A stretch of 64,000 nt of DNA from positions 310,001 to 374,000 of the forward strand of contig BAAHQB010000002.1 of assembly GCA_054601695.1 (NCBI GenBank), in the 5' to 3' direction. This document shows, piece by piece, positions 1 to 55,651 of the stretch (the stretch's first letter is position 1; each line of letters begins with the position of its first letter). The translations under genes and the position numbers were made by a program. The stretch comes from Amorphochlora amoebiformis (lineage: Eukaryota > Cercozoa > Chlorarachniophyceae). Below the pieces are notes generated by a model, which saw nothing but the letters and a program-made list of their open reading frames with translations, was not told the DNA's origin and ran no database searches.

Positions 1-235
1 TCCGGAGCGTGACATGGCGTGACGTCATCCCTTATCACCTATTAGTCTAAAACCCATAACCAAACACTTAAAACTACCGGTCCCTAACGGGTGGTATCGG
101 TCCCTACCGGGTGGTATCTGTACCTAGTGGGTAGTATCGGTCCCTACCGGGTAGTACCGGATGAGATGATCTCCAGCAATCTCCGGGATCTCCAGGGATC
201 TCCAGCATACATATGACTATGTTTCCACTCTGTCG
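1..235. repeat. Dispersed repeat family R1, copy 1
   Basis: Related sequence occurs three times in the window: here, at about 27890-28300 and at about 61965-62290. Shared landmarks, in order, are a GCGTGACAT..GTGACGTCA block, a CTACCGGGTAGT block, a run of short GATCTCC/AATCTCC units and, in copies 1 and 3, a stretch containing TATGACTATGTTT. This copy also repeats a GGTCCCTACCGGGTGGTATC unit. No coding capacity or terminal inverted repeats were recognised. It could be a non-autonomous mobile element or an old satellite. Confidence 0.6.
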
Positions 236-284
236 ATATGTACTCATCGATCTGCATCCTTACCGTTATTGGACGACAATACCT

Positions 285-361
<77 letters not shown>

Positions 362-388
362 CGTGTGTGTATATATATATAATATTAG

Positions 389-458
389 GTGAGATCGACC
401 CTTCTGGAGCGCTGACGTTGATAAAGCTGCTGGAGGAAAGGAATAAGAAGGTAAATAT

Positions 459-536
<78 letters not shown>

Positions 537-710
537 AATACTGGAGGAAAGGAATAAAAAGGTAAACATATAATATATATGTATATATATATATATATAT
601 ATATACATATGCTGGAGGAAAGGAATAAAAAGGTAAATATATCACAATAATATACACTTAATGCAACAATACATATATATATATATGCACATGTACATAT
701 TTATACATCG

Positions 711-759
<49 letters not shown>

Positions 760-1113
760 CACAACAATGCTATAGGTGGTTAACTGGCTCGGGCATTTGG
801 ATACATTCCATGGATTCAAAGGAGGTGTTGATAGGGTAAGCTAGTATACGACGTATATATTAGATATACATGTATGGACGTTAACGATATATATGTGTAT
901 ACACGGCATTGGTATACATGCACTATCATTATTGAACTACGTAATATCGCCTAAACACATCCATTTCTTACTTCCTGTAAATGTACGTAGATATATTTTC
1001 AATGATGACTGTGTATATAAATGTATGTTTTCATATGTATATATATGTATTGTCATAAATACATATGTGTGTGTATAAATATAGATATAAATATGTATAT
1101 GTATATATTAGAT

Positions 1114-1147
<34 letters not shown>

Positions 1148-1357
1148 CATAATATATATGTATGTGTATATGTATATATGTAATATATACATATATATAT
1201 ATATATATATGTGTAATATATGTATGTATATATAATATATATGTTTTTATTATTTTTCCTAGGCCCCAAACCTTCTCCCTCTCGTCCGGCGCGTGGCACA
1301 GATGTCTCTTAGGTATACTTTACTATGGCATAATTCATATAGTATAAATACTCGATT

Positions 1358-1395
<38 letters not shown>

Positions 1396-1440
1396 TATAT
1401 GTATGTATTTATATATATATATATATATATATATTTGTAT

Positions 1441-1485
<45 letters not shown>

Positions 1486-1570
1486 ATATAAATATGGCAC
1501 AGATGTCTCTCAGGTATACTATATCATGACAAAATTCAGATATATTATATTATATATACAAATGTAATAT

Positions 1571-1620
<50 letters not shown>

Positions 1621-1802
1621 GTGTGAGTATATGTATATATGTATATATATTATATACACACATACATATACACATACATATATATATATATACACATATA
1701 CATATTTTAAATATATCTTCGTACGTGTATATATACATATATATATATATATATGGATGTGTTAACATACAGATATTGTATATATAAATATATACATATA
1801 TA

Positions 1803-1841
<39 letters not shown>

Positions 1842-1887
1842 CATCAGGCGACAACCAAACATCCAAAGCGCCCTGGGAAGCCTCTGA
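389..1887 (+). CDS. 3' part of an unrecognised multi-exon protein gene
   Basis: Four exons join in phase: 389-450, 776-835, 1263-1312 and 1848-1887, the last ending in TGA. All boundaries are GT-AG (for example GAAG|GTAAAT and TTTCCTAG|GCC). The 70 C-terminal residues begin [20 protein letters not shown], continue with a segment rich in Gly, His and Phe ([15 protein letters not shown]) and end with QSALGSL. I do not recognise the family. Earlier exons must lie left of the window or be hidden in the first 388 bases. Introns are (AT)n tracts. Two broken copies of the end of the first exon (near 541-573 and 611-640) and one of the third exon (about 1494-1520) follow their parents, each retaining the donor site. 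The gene converges on the sugar porter gene. Confidence 0.7.
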
Positions 1888-2493
1888 TCATCTCTGTCTC
1901 TCTCTAGTCTCTGCCTTATGAATGTTCAATTTTTCTTTCCAATCTAAGAACCGATTATTCGGAGTGCTAGTGTCAAGCTAGAGAAATAAAGAAATGGTTC
2001 GTGTATGGGTGTGCTAGGTCTAGTAGGTGTGGCCAGCCTATGTGTATTCGCGAAGTGTGTTATAATAAGTTTATTTCTAGCTATTTGCGAAATTTCTAAG
2101 GGAGCGGCTATAGACTAGATAGATAACGGATACATACTAGCCAGACAAGACGTATCTAGTATGTCTACACTACATTTAGTATCTAGAGACTAGATCTAGT
2201 AGATAGATTACCCGAGGCAGAAGCCCGGCTAAGATACCTAGGATACACTAGAGATCTAGGAGATAGTCAATGATTATACTAGTATACTAGTACTGAAGTA
2301 TAAAGTGATTAGACCATTTAGAGCACAACGACCTAGATCCAGAGATATCTAGGACATATCTCAATATGTCTGTATGTGTGCATGCAACTAGATGCAAAGA
2401 AGTTTAACAGGTTTCAATTAAATTCTATTTGACGATTGGAATTCGAACTATATCACCACTTGACATAATAATACAATACTAACGACATATAAT
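1888..2493. other. Convergent intergenic spacer, CTAG-rich
   Basis: This spacer lies between the stops of two convergent genes. Unlike the introns it is largely free of (AT)n and is dense in CTAG, TCTAGA and CTAGTA words, especially from about 2090 to 2350. The same composition recurs at the other gene ends in this window (16560-16920, 40660-40925, 46140-46910, 55290-55960). A role in 3' end formation or transcription termination is inferred from position only. Confidence 0.55.
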
Positions 2494-14197
<11,704 letters not shown>

Positions 14198-14450
14198 TGC
14201 CCTTCGCCCTGATCCCTTTTTTCGTGGAGTGTGTGTAAATTTTATTTACTACCAACTGAGCGTTTCAGTCTTAGACTTTCAGATAGTCATTTGATACTAT
14301 TAGGGAGTTTCAATATTAATATTAGAGGTTTTCAGCGACAATATTAAGTGACAGATTTCAAGTATTAGAGGTTTAAATTTTATTACAGACAACGGAGACA
14401 AGTGAGGGACAACCGTGGGACAACCGCGGGAAAGTCGGCGCGAAGCATCG
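14198..14450. promoter_or_regulatory. Shared divergent promoter, sugar porter / DCTPP1
   Basis: 253 bp separates the two start codons on opposite strands. The sequence is free of (AT)n and has no ATG on the + strand before 14451. No TATA box or known motif can be named with confidence. Bidirectional promoter activity is inferred from the arrangement. Confidence 0.55.
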
Positions 14451-15302
14451 ATGGCGGGAGGTCTTGTCAGCAGCAATCCCCTCCAAATCCTCCCCTACCT
14501 AAGTTTCGAACTCAATTTCGTTCAGATCGCGTGATATACAAGGGATTTAAGCAGGGGGTGACCCTGGAGGATCTAAGGGAGGAAATGAGGACGTTCGCGG
14601 AGGAGGTTTGGTTCTGTTTGCGTCTTCCTCCGCCCATCGACTGACAGAACTTCCTTTTCGTTTGTTCAGCGAGACTGGAACAAGTTCCACATCCCTCGGA
14701 ATCTCTTGCTGGCGCTCGTCGGAGAGGTCGGTGAGCTGTCAGAAATCTTTCAATGGAGGGGCGAGGTACTCCGGATCATGACGTATATTTCCTCACACTA
14801 TTTTGATGCTGTTTGTATCCTCAGGTCTCGCCAGGACTCCCTGACTTCGAGTACGTTTACTAGCCAATTTTAATCTGAATGTTTCCAATGATGTAAACAC
14901 GCTTTGGTGGTTAGGGAAAAGGACAGGGTCCATTTGGGAGAAGAGCTTTCTGACGTTCTCCTGTAATATCGATAAAATAACCTTGATCTCGCTTAAAAAC
15001 CCCTCATATGAGTCGTATTGTGGTTTCCGTACAGGTATTTGATAAGGCTGTCCGACAGATGCCATATAGGTTGAATTCTCTAGCCTTAACCTCTGATCCT
15101 CAACCAAACCTAACCTCCGCAATGGGTTGGGATTCTTGTTAGGATTAGGACCGTATTCAGGGTTGGGTGGTTGTGTTGAAGATGGGGTGTTTACGGATCA
15201 CTCATGTGTACGAGAAGCATTATCAAGCTATATGCACGCATATATATTCAATACATTCACATATACAGACATATCACATGTACATTTATCAATATGCAAA
15301 TA

Positions 15303-15345
<43 letters not shown>

Positions 15346-15356
15346 AATACACATAC

Positions 15357-15438
<82 letters not shown>

Positions 15439-15550
15439 TGTACCACACACCATACATACATACACATATATGTACATATGCATATGTATTATATCACACG
15501 TATAAACATGTTTGTATATACGAAAACATGATACCTATATATATCCACAT

Positions 15551-15595
<45 letters not shown>

Positions 15596-15806
15596 TATGT
15601 TGTACGTAAATATAAAATGTATTACTCCTTCCTTCATCACACACATTTTGGTATATATGTATCCAACAACGCTTTTTATCACAAACTCTAGACCTACCCA
15701 CGGCTGCGCTACGGAAAATGGAGAAAAATAGGCGAAAATACCCAAAGGACAAAGTGGTTAGTATGACGTATGTACATGCGTAAATATATTTATATTATAC
15801 ACATAT

Positions 15807-15855
<49 letters not shown>

Positions 15856-15877
15856 AGAGATGGAATTAAGAAAATAT

Positions 15878-15918
<41 letters not shown>

Positions 15919-16000
15919 ATGTAAACGTGTGTGTGTGTATCTGTATGTGGTGTGTGTGTGTATATATATAAAAGTGTGTGTGTGTATCTGTATGTGGTGT

Positions 16001-16048
<48 letters not shown>

Positions 16049-16066
16049 ATGTATGTATATATAAAT

Positions 16067-16140
<74 letters not shown>

Positions 16141-16246
16141 GTATATCTACATATATGTATATATTTATCTGTATATACATATATATATATATATATATAT
16201 TGCATACATATATATATATATATATACATATATAGATGTGTATATA

Positions 16247-16286
<40 letters not shown>

Positions 16287-16536
16287 CATCACCCCCAATA
16301 CCTACAATATATTCCCTCAGAAAGGCAAAAGCGACAAGTATACAGCCTACCAGAACGGAGGTGCCAAGAACGACATCAGCGCCAAAACAGAACAGGAAAC
16401 CAAAACCGTAACTCCTAAGGCAGCCTCCTGTTCGACCAGCAACGTATCGGGCTACAAGACTTACTTGGGGCAGATTTTTGTTGTTTCGATAGCCGTTGTG
16501 TTATTTGGAATTCTCAAGTTAGCGGTCGGAAGTTAG
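14451..16536 (+). CDS. DCTPP1: DCTPP1-like dCTP pyrophosphatase with C-terminal membrane anchor
   Basis: All-alpha NTP pyrophosphohydrolase (MazG-like) expected to hydrolyse dCTP and modified dCTPs to the monophosphate, cleaning the nucleotide pool. Eight exons: 14451-14460, 14526-14605, 14670-14765, 14825-14850, 14915-14962, 15035-15069, 15692-15756, 16321-16536, giving 191 aa in phase. Signatures: [35 protein letters not shown], holding the first metal-binding Exx[12 protein letters not shown], holding the second ExxD-type pair; [34 protein letters not shown]. The start uses a 10-nt first exon (ATGGCGGGAG) because no ATG lies in frame in exon 2; this is the least certain part. After the enzyme domain, about 35 polar residues lead to a hydrophobic segment ([18 protein letters not shown]) at the extreme C-terminus, unusual for this enzyme. 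It converges on PRODH 417 bp away. Confidence 0.9.
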
Positions 16537-16953
16537 AATCAACTTATTGACGGCTAAGTATCATTAAATCATCATGACGGTTGATCAAAAGTTATAGATA
16601 TAGATTGCTGGCCCACCAAACTTATATTCCAACACTAGATCAATATACTTCTCATATAGGATTATTAAATCTAGTTAACAATACGCCGCTGAGGCTATAT
16701 ATATAAACAGATCCTAAGCTTAAAATATATCTAGTATATAGCTTTACTTGTACTAGTTGTAATCATAATAGAAACCCTAGATACCATTACTTGGGCATTA
16801 CAGCATCAAGAATTCACCGAAGACACATATATAACCGTAAATAACGGATATAATTAGTCGAGTTTTCAGGCACATTCTTTATCGATCTAGTCTATGTGCT
16901 GCCAATTCTACTGCTAGCGCCTGGTTCTAAATTATCTTCGAACTTGACGGCCA
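16537..16953. other. Convergent spacer between DCTPP1 and PRODH, CTAG-rich
   Basis: Nothing coding is seen. The middle is rich in CTAG words (CTAGATCAATATAC, ATCTAGTTAAC, ATATCTAGTATATAGC). It probably holds both polyadenylation regions, but no single signal is clear. Confidence 0.5.
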
Positions 16954-40069
<23,116 letters not shown>

Positions 40070-40934
40070 GAATAACTGTCACTGGTATTAGATTTAATCC
40101 CGGGATTGTCGTAAGTTACATCTAATATCCCCGGGAATCTCCAGAATCTCCACTGAATTTCGGGCGGACGGTCGGCCGACCAAAGAACGCGGATGCCGTT
40201 CTAGCGGTTTTGATGGGGATTATTGGCGCGAAACGAAGCAAGGGTTAGGGTCTACTGAGCCGATTTTTTTGTTTTAATATTAATATTTTCAGGTTCTTTT
40301 TTGGGTGGTTCGAAATCATTTTAAATTTCTTGGGAGATAGGTTTGGCTTTGGTTGCACAAAATCACATGAACATGTCTACATACATCGATACATCCATAC
40401 ACATCAGGTTCTTGACGACCTGTTAGTTATCAGGTTCTTGACGACCTGTTAGTTACCAACCTCCGCCCCACCAGGATAATGTAATGCAAATCTTTGTGTT
40501 CCATATGTATATATAATCATTGGGAATTATATACCGGGCTTGATATTATGATAGGCAAATGAGCGATTGACGCATTCTAGGTAATTCTGAATCCATGAAT
40601 ATCGTTACTTAATTACGACATACATCCATATATATATATATATATATAAATATATTATATATATATATACTAGATATATATAGATATATTTCTAGATAGA
40701 TATACCGTCGATCTGTGATCTGAGTCTAGCGGCGACAACGCGACATCTAGGACATTATGGTTTATAAGTATTATACTCATGAATATTATAGTACTAAACA
40801 ATGAATATGTAAAAATGTTGTCATGCACTAGCTGGCAAACTATTAGAATTATTGCGCAAGTACTGGTGTCTTAATTATAATTTTTTTTTTCTACTAGTAC
40901 TAGTATCATTGTATACTAGAGTCTAACATTGTAT

Positions 40935-40985
<51 letters not shown>

Positions 40986-41148
40986 TATATATATATATAT
41001 CTAGATATATATATATATGTATGTATATATATATATATATATATATGTATATACAAAAGTATATAAAAAAATATATATATACGATAAAAAAAAATTGGAT
41101 ATGTGGGTATGCATATATGTATAATATATATATATATATTATATATAG

Positions 41149-41244
<96 letters not shown>

Positions 41245-41306
41245 ATATATAGATATATATATATTATATGTGTGTATGTATATGTATGTATATGTGTGTG
41301 TGTGCA

Positions 41307-41344
<38 letters not shown>

Positions 41345-41433
41345 ATATATGTATATGTATATATATATAAATATATATATGTATATAATATATGTATATA
41401 TATGTATATGTATATGTATATAATATATGTATG

Positions 41434-41472
<39 letters not shown>

Positions 41473-41531
41473 TATTACATATGCATACATAAATATCTGT
41501 TTTAATATTATTACTATTATTTTATGTATAA

Positions 41532-41574
<43 letters not shown>

Positions 41575-41592
41575 CGAATAAATATATACTAA

Positions 41593-41672
<80 letters not shown>

Positions 41673-41729
41673 TATACAAATAAATATACACATATATTAT
41701 ACAAATAAATATAAATACACACACACATA

Positions 41730-41772
<43 letters not shown>

Positions 41773-41785
41773 CAGATAATTATGT

Positions 41786-41864
<79 letters not shown>

Positions 41865-42019
41865 CATATATATATATAGTATATATACATGTATATGTGT
41901 GAAAAAAATTGCATTATTCTTTGTAACACCATTCGATCGGTCAACATAATAATCAAAGAAATTAACCGCCTCCCCCCCCCCCGCATATATAAATAACACT
42001 TCGGTTCCAAAAACTACAA
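40070..42019. other. Spacer between YOS1 and PRODH: PRODH 5' flank, CTAG-rich block, (AT)n
   Basis: About 40070-40320 is unique and relatively GC-rich (ACATCTAATATCCCCGGG, GATGGGGATTATTGGCGCG) and probably holds the PRODH promoter. A 27-bp direct duplication (CAGGTTCTTGACGACCTGTTAGTTA) sits at about 40405-40457. A CTAG-rich block (40660-40925) resembles the 3' spacers of other genes and may mark the YOS1 end. About 40930-41890 is (AT)n with (AC)n patches and a poly-C of ten near 41972. Confidence 0.5.
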
Positions 42020-42570
42020 CTAAACATTGGCACTCTCGACACCCATCCACTGTGATGAATCACTGATGACGTATGCTTGTACACATACACGTACCCTATT
42101 CTTCTTACCTTCCGCCCCGCACAATAGCACGGAAGCGATGCTCAAAAAGGAGTGGAATATGATAAGCGACGGCACCGAAGTGAGAGGCCGATCGTCATCC
42201 GAACACCAACTCAATAACTATGAGGAAGAGATTCACCCAGATCAATGGAACTGACACACACACACATATACCAGGACGAGAATCAGCGACAAAAATATCT
42301 CATGGGGAGCGCGAAGGTTATGTTACCTCGTAAAATGATTCTAATAGCCCATAACATCTGTGCAAGCTTCTGTTTAACCCCTGCCTGTGCAACCTCACCA
42401 GTAGATGGCATCCCGAGGCCCCCTGAAAGGGATATTCACCATTTTACGCGAGAAAAAAACTCGGTTTGAAACAGTATTTACTCACAGGGCTTGAGAAATC
42501 GACGCTCATCCAGCACAGCTAGACCGTTTATTATCAGTATGGAGGCCTTTATCAGCTCGTAGAGCACCAT
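42020..42570 (-). CDS. YOS1: YOS1/IER3IP1-like ER-Golgi membrane protein
   Basis: Small two-helix protein of the Yos1/IER3IP1 family, needed for ER-to-Golgi transport. Exons: 42570-42486 ([20 protein letters not shown] then DERRFLKP), 42422-42327 ([27 protein letters not shown]) and 42174 onward ([20 protein letters not shown]). The alignment with the family (short N-terminus directly into helix 1, RFLK, a Gly-rich loop, RVPL, helix 2) is complete. Two oddities: the exon 3 acceptor that keeps frame and alignment is CTTCGG|TG rather than AG; and after helix 2 either the frame reads on to TAG at 42020 (about 111 aa, longer than usual) or the good donor GAAG|GTAAGA at 42109 leads to an unidentified last exon. 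Confidence 0.82.
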
Positions 42571-42726
42571 GCCAGGCCGCCACACTACCTTGATACTATC
42601 CGTCAGCCACGGTAATTACCCGGTAGTAACATATATATATATATATTAGGTAATTATATCTGTAGAAAATGTTGCTTATCTGGGGTTTGCACAGAGATCA
42701 TCTCCGTGAATTTCCTGCTTCCGGCC
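42571..42726. promoter_or_regulatory. Shared divergent promoter, YOS1 / HEAT-repeat gene
   Basis: 156 bp between start codons on opposite strands. Contains GGTAATTACCCGGTAGTAAC and a short (AT)n (42632-42648). Promoter function is inferred from position. Confidence 0.5.
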
Positions 42727-44474
42727 ATGAGTGAACGTGAGACATTAATGAAGGGGATAATCGAGCAGATCAAGGCGCCGCAGCTCATCCGTCGGCAAAA
42801 AGGCGTTCGGGAACTGAAAAAAAGGATTGACGCAAAAGATATATCCAGTCAGGAAGTCCAGGTGTTGGCCTCCAAGCTCACAAGCCTCCTCGACAGCGAC
42901 GAATCTAGCTGGCAGGTCAAGCACGGGGTGTTTCTCGCCGCCGAGGGCCTCCTGAAAATCCACATGCTGGGCAATAAGGAGCGAAAGAGTGTCATGAAGG
43001 CTGCTCTGGAAAACCTGGAGCACAAGGAGTACCGGGTTCGTCTAGTGATCGGCTCCGTGCTCCAGGCGCTGGCTGCAGAGGATGGCATCTCTGTGTATAA
43101 TAACTGCAAGGAGGTTATACTCAAGTCCATCGACAAAAACTTTACTCGGGACCCTAGCATGGTCAAGATCGAGAATAAGGGCAAATTCCTCCTTCCGGTA
43201 GCCAACCTGCTGGATCTGGTAGAATGTGAGGAGAAGAGCAAAGCGGACAAAGAAGTAGCGAAGGAAGAGGTCAAAAGCGATCCCACCGTGTCTGCCCCGC
43301 CTTCTGGATTGCCCGCAACTCCACCTACTGGTGCCGTGCTCCCTTCCCTCGGGGGTGGACTACCAGGCCTCGGAAGAATAGGAGGCAAAGCTCTGAAAAA
43401 GCGGCTCGAGCATCACCGCCTTCCCAAGCACAACAAGGAAAATAAGCCCGGCGCCAGTAAAGCGGCTGTCAAGAAGCCGTCCGTCACGACGCGCGTGAGC
43501 AAACCTGCGGAGCTTACCCGTTGGAAAGCTGAGCTACGCGAGCAGATGCACGATACTGAGGGCTGGAAGTCGCTCGAGACCTCGTTTAACGCGCTCAAAT
43601 GTATAATCACGGGCACCAAGGGCGCTTTCAGTCGCTTCGTGGACGACAATTTTTTGGCGTTGCTCGAGGTGGCCTCGATGCACACCAACCGCTTCGTGCG
43701 CGAGATCACATACCACACAACGGCCGCTATTGCGCAAAACTGCGATATCAAGACCCTGGAGAACCTTGCCAACCGCACGTGTACGCTGCTAGCCAAGGGT
43801 CTATCGGACAATTGGAGCCAGGTGCGCTACGCGTCAAGCATAGCGACTCGCAATCTCATGGTGCGCGCTATTAAGGCAGGTTTTGCGGAGAAGTATCTGG
43901 GCATCTTGCTTCCGCCTATGTGCATCAATCGCTACTACGTTGCACAGGGCGTGCGAATCTACTCTCATGAAACGTGGAGGATGGTCATGGGTGAGCGTGG
44001 CCCTGAGCTTGTTGCAAAATATATCGACAAAGTCGTCAAGTTTTACGTGTCGCAGGCAAAAGCTGACAACCATGCAGTACGAGAGGCAGCGTGTGCTTGT
44101 ATCACAGAGCTAGCCCTCAAGGTTTGTTCCCTCGTGGATATATGATACTGGGACTTGAGTAATATTTTCGTTGTGTGTTCCCAGGTGGAGAAAAAGGCGG
44201 TGTCACCGCATGTGACGGTGCTCCTCGACACGCTTATTGAGTGCTTTAAGGATGACAGCTGGCCGGTGCGCGATGCTGCATGCAACGCGTGCGGGGATTT
44301 TATCACTGCCTTCCCTGAAGAGTCCAAGCCCACCATGAAAAAGCTGTACGTGTTGTGGTTTGACCACCTTAAGGACAGCATCCCCACGGTTGGTCCTCGA
44401 AATTTGTTCCCATGCAATTCTGAGCACATCATATATCTACATATATATCGTAAAGATACATATATGTTGTTATA

Positions 44475-44550
<76 letters not shown>

Positions 44551-44569
44551 GTATATATATACAATATAC

Positions 44570-44605
<36 letters not shown>

Positions 44606-44706
44606 TATATATACATATAGGTTGTTATATATGTGCATTTAATTTTACATACTTAAATATAACATATATATATATATATATGTATGTATATTTGTATGTG
44701 TGTATA

Positions 44707-44738
<32 letters not shown>

Positions 44739-44852
44739 CATACACATACATAATAAGTACATACATATACATATATACATAATAATATATATGTGTATAA
44801 AGATTTCGTCAAAAACACACAATACTTTTAGACATATCATACAAATGTAGAC

Positions 44853-44948
<96 letters not shown>

Positions 44949-44962
44949 TATATACATATATA

Positions 44963-45038
<76 letters not shown>

Positions 45039-45143
45039 GTATATATGATATGTATACATGTATCATATGTATGGAATGTGTGTGTAATTATATAACATGG
45101 GTGTCCAAATATATTTACAATTATTTTTGCACATATTATTTCG

Positions 45144-45183
<40 letters not shown>

Positions 45184-45297
45184 CATATATATTTATATAT
45201 AATTATTATTTATTATTATCATTATTATTATTATTATTATTATTATTAGAATATATATATATATGTGTGTGTGTGTGGGTGTGGGTGTTTATGTATA

Positions 45298-45333
<36 letters not shown>

Positions 45334-46066
45334 ATATATATATATATGTATATAAATATATATTATATTTACATAGGTCCGAGAAGACGCGGCAGTCGCC
45401 CTGGGAAAGGCTGTCACAGCCTATGGAGAGGAGGGTGAGAAAGTCGTCTCCGCGCACCTCAAGAAGGCGCTCCCCGCCGTCAAGGAACAGCAGAAAGACT
45501 CGAAGCGCCTCGCTAACATGGAGAATGTTACGCAGTTTGGCGTTGCGCGGCGCGTGACTGGCAAGGAATCGCTCGCCAACTCGGACGCACAGATGTACTC
45601 GTGTGGATCGCTCGCGCCCAAGATGAAGCGGCGTGGCGCTGGGTGCATGGACCATAGCTTCCAGCGGCCTGCCGAACCCTGGGAGGTGACCGACGGCGCT
45701 GTTTACCTACTCCGTGAGCTGTCAGACAAAAGTCCTAACGTCGTCAGCTCGCTCATGCATACGCTATCGGAAATGATAGAGCTGCGCCACTATGGTCACC
45801 ACGTGTATCTCAAGCAGACGGTGTGGAAGGTGGTGCCTGTGATAGCCAAGAACCTTGGCAAGCGCCCCTTTAAGAGGGTGATGGAGCCGCTGCTGCCCGT
45901 GCTATTCGATACGCTCGTGTGCAATCACCGCCTGGCCATGCATGCGGCAGCTGAGTGTATTGAGTTCTTGGACAAGTACCTCGGGCACGTCATCTTTACC
46001 GGGCGCCTCACGTCGGATATGAAGGACAAGCTGAGGAGAAACAATCTCGTGAGAATACAAGTATAG
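42727..46066 (+). CDS. HEAT/ARM-repeat protein, function unknown
   Basis: Three exons, 42727-44121, 44185-44388 and 45377-46066, give 762 aa with all phases zero. The first exon (1395 nt) is by far the longest in the window. An N-terminal alpha-helical repeat block (residues ~1-160, [35 protein letters not shown]) is followed by a Pro/Ala/Gly/Lys linker (~160-260) and then a long HEAT array (for example [77 protein letters not shown]). Near residue 600 is a non-repeat insert with [24 protein letters not shown] arrays serve as protein-binding scaffolds; the partner is unknown. MSERETL is chosen as start because an in-frame upstream ATG (42706) precedes unrelated residues. GC-rich codons contrast with the AT-rich introns. 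Confidence 0.85.
44389..45376. repeat. (AT)n-filled intron 2 of the HEAT-repeat gene
   Basis: Nearly 1 kb of (AT)n with a short ATT trinucleotide run (45205-45248) and a (GT)n patch (45265-45290). No echo of the neighbouring exons seen. Confidence 0.7.
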
Positions 46067-46189
46067 TTGAATTCAAAGCGGAAAGATATGGTGTGGAAAC
46101 GTTAACATTGTCTTAACGCAGCACTAACGCGTGTGACTTGACTAGTTGAACTTACCAAATACGGAATCTGCAGCATCAGATTGTACTGA

Positions 46190-46224
<35 letters not shown>

Positions 46225-46409
46225 TATAGATATATAAATATGTTATATATTATATAGATATATATATATATATATATGTTATAATATATATATGTTTTTT
46301 ATTTATATATATGTATATATTTATTGTACTGAATCTATAATAATCTAGATAATTCTATATATCTAGATATATATATGTACTAGATGTATATAATATATAT
46401 AAAAATATG

Positions 46410-46456
<47 letters not shown>

Positions 46457-47021
46457 TAGATATATCTAGTATATATAAGATATATATATAGTGCATAGAT
46501 ATAATACTAGAATAGACACAAATATTTTTTATTTCTCAGTACTAGATCTAGTTACTAGTATCTAGAGTATATATATATGAATATAATCTAGATATCAGGA
46601 CATTGTACGTATTTTCCTTGTATTTTTATACACTAGATATATCCTAGATATTTCAGAGTATATATATCATTATATATGTATACTGTTAGATACACGTCAT
46701 AGTCTTGTACTTCTACATACCAATAACTAGAGTAAGTTGATTGAAATGGAAATTTATGCCAATGTAAATCTAGCATTGCACAACTACTAGAACTATGATA
46801 ATTGATTCATCGGTCGAGTTACTCGTTAAGCCCAACTTCAACTTAAAATTCATTGCACGTGTACAACTATGATAATTGATTCATCGTACTAGTTAAGCCC
46901 AACTTCAACTTAAAATTTGATAGGATACCGAAAACTTGATCCATATACATATAACATATATATATATATATATCTAGTTATAATATATAACTGGCTGGCA
47001 CCTAAATCTCAACTTGACGAT
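46067..47021. other. Convergent spacer, HEAT-repeat gene / NAA10, CTAG-rich
   Basis: Dense in CTAG, TCTAGAT and ACTAGAT words between about 46340 and 46740. A 50-bp segment (TATGATAATTGATTCATCG with AGTTAAGCCCAACTTCAACTT) is duplicated at about 46794 and 46867. No gene seen. Confidence 0.5.
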
Positions 47022-52896
<5,875 letters not shown>

Positions 52897-53100
52897 CTTT
52901 CTCAGCAGACGCTCCGCAACCCGGGAGCCACGGTCGAGCCGACTTTTATTTTCAAAATAATAATCCAGTATTTTTCGGCTTCGGGACCCAGGAATTAACT
53001 TTAAGCCGAATAATTACTGGATTCCGAGCCGACCGGCGCCTTTAACTCCACCAAGCTAAGGGGCCCACCACACCCACGGGACCGGCGGTGTCTGAGCTCG
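52897..53100. promoter_or_regulatory. Shared divergent promoter, NAA10 / uS13
   Basis: 204 bp between the start codons. Contains a partial inverted repeat: CCAGTATTTTTCGGCTTCGG and AAGCCGAATAATTACTGG, around a central GGACCCAGGAATTAAC, which could pair. Promoter role inferred. Confidence 0.5.
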
Positions 53101-54964
<1,864 letters not shown>

Positions 54965-55618
54965 TCTGCTCGAGACCAGTAAGTATAAACCTACACGCAC
55001 GCGGTTGTGGTCGCCCAAGTGATGAGCTGGTGGTTAGGTCGTGGGTCAGCAGGGCGCGGGAATATTACATTTGCGCATGCAATTCTCGTCTAGAACGTGA
55101 CTGTTGTCGGAGTGGGGTGGTACCTTGGATTTCTCGTGGACCTTGGGTGGGTTTAAATATTAATTTTTTTACAAGTTCCAAATCTGGTTGCGGCGTGCAT
55201 GCTGTTGTATAAAGTTGGATTTATCAACCAAATGCCAATTGCCTAGATTGCAAAATTCTCATCACTGTTCTATATTAATTTCATTACTCTAAGGCGCTAC
55301 TTCCAACTTATCTAGTAATGCTAGATTCCGATAGCTTAGATCTGCTAGATACTAGAGATAAACTAGCAACTTAAATACGTTTGTCTAGTTAGTATTAGAA
55401 TATCTTGTATGTCACAGATAGTTACCAGTTGACAGATGCTAGAGATACTCAGTGTTACACTATTATCTATTTACTAGATTTATGTTCATACTAGACTGCT
55501 AGGACTGTCAGATATCTTTCATGTAGTCAGTACACTAGATTCGAGATTAGTATAGCGTATCCGATATCTAATCACTAGCAAGATAAGGTCTGTATACATA
55601 ATATATATATATATCTAG

Positions 55619-55651
<33 letters not shown>

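Noticed and set aside
238-573. Long open frames of alternating Tyr-Ile (and Tyr-Ile-Cys-Val) throughout the window, both strands
   Set aside because: They are translations of (AT)n with a few substitutions; (AT)n has no stop in any frame. True exons lie between them and obey splice phase.
42027-42254. Plus-strand open frame of 75 residues beside YOS1
   Set aside because: It is antisense to YOS1 exon 3, whose helix-2 sequence matches the family.
42849-43388. Minus-strand open frames across the HEAT-repeat exon
   Set aside because: Antisense shadows of a GC-rich coding exon; no motif or splice support.
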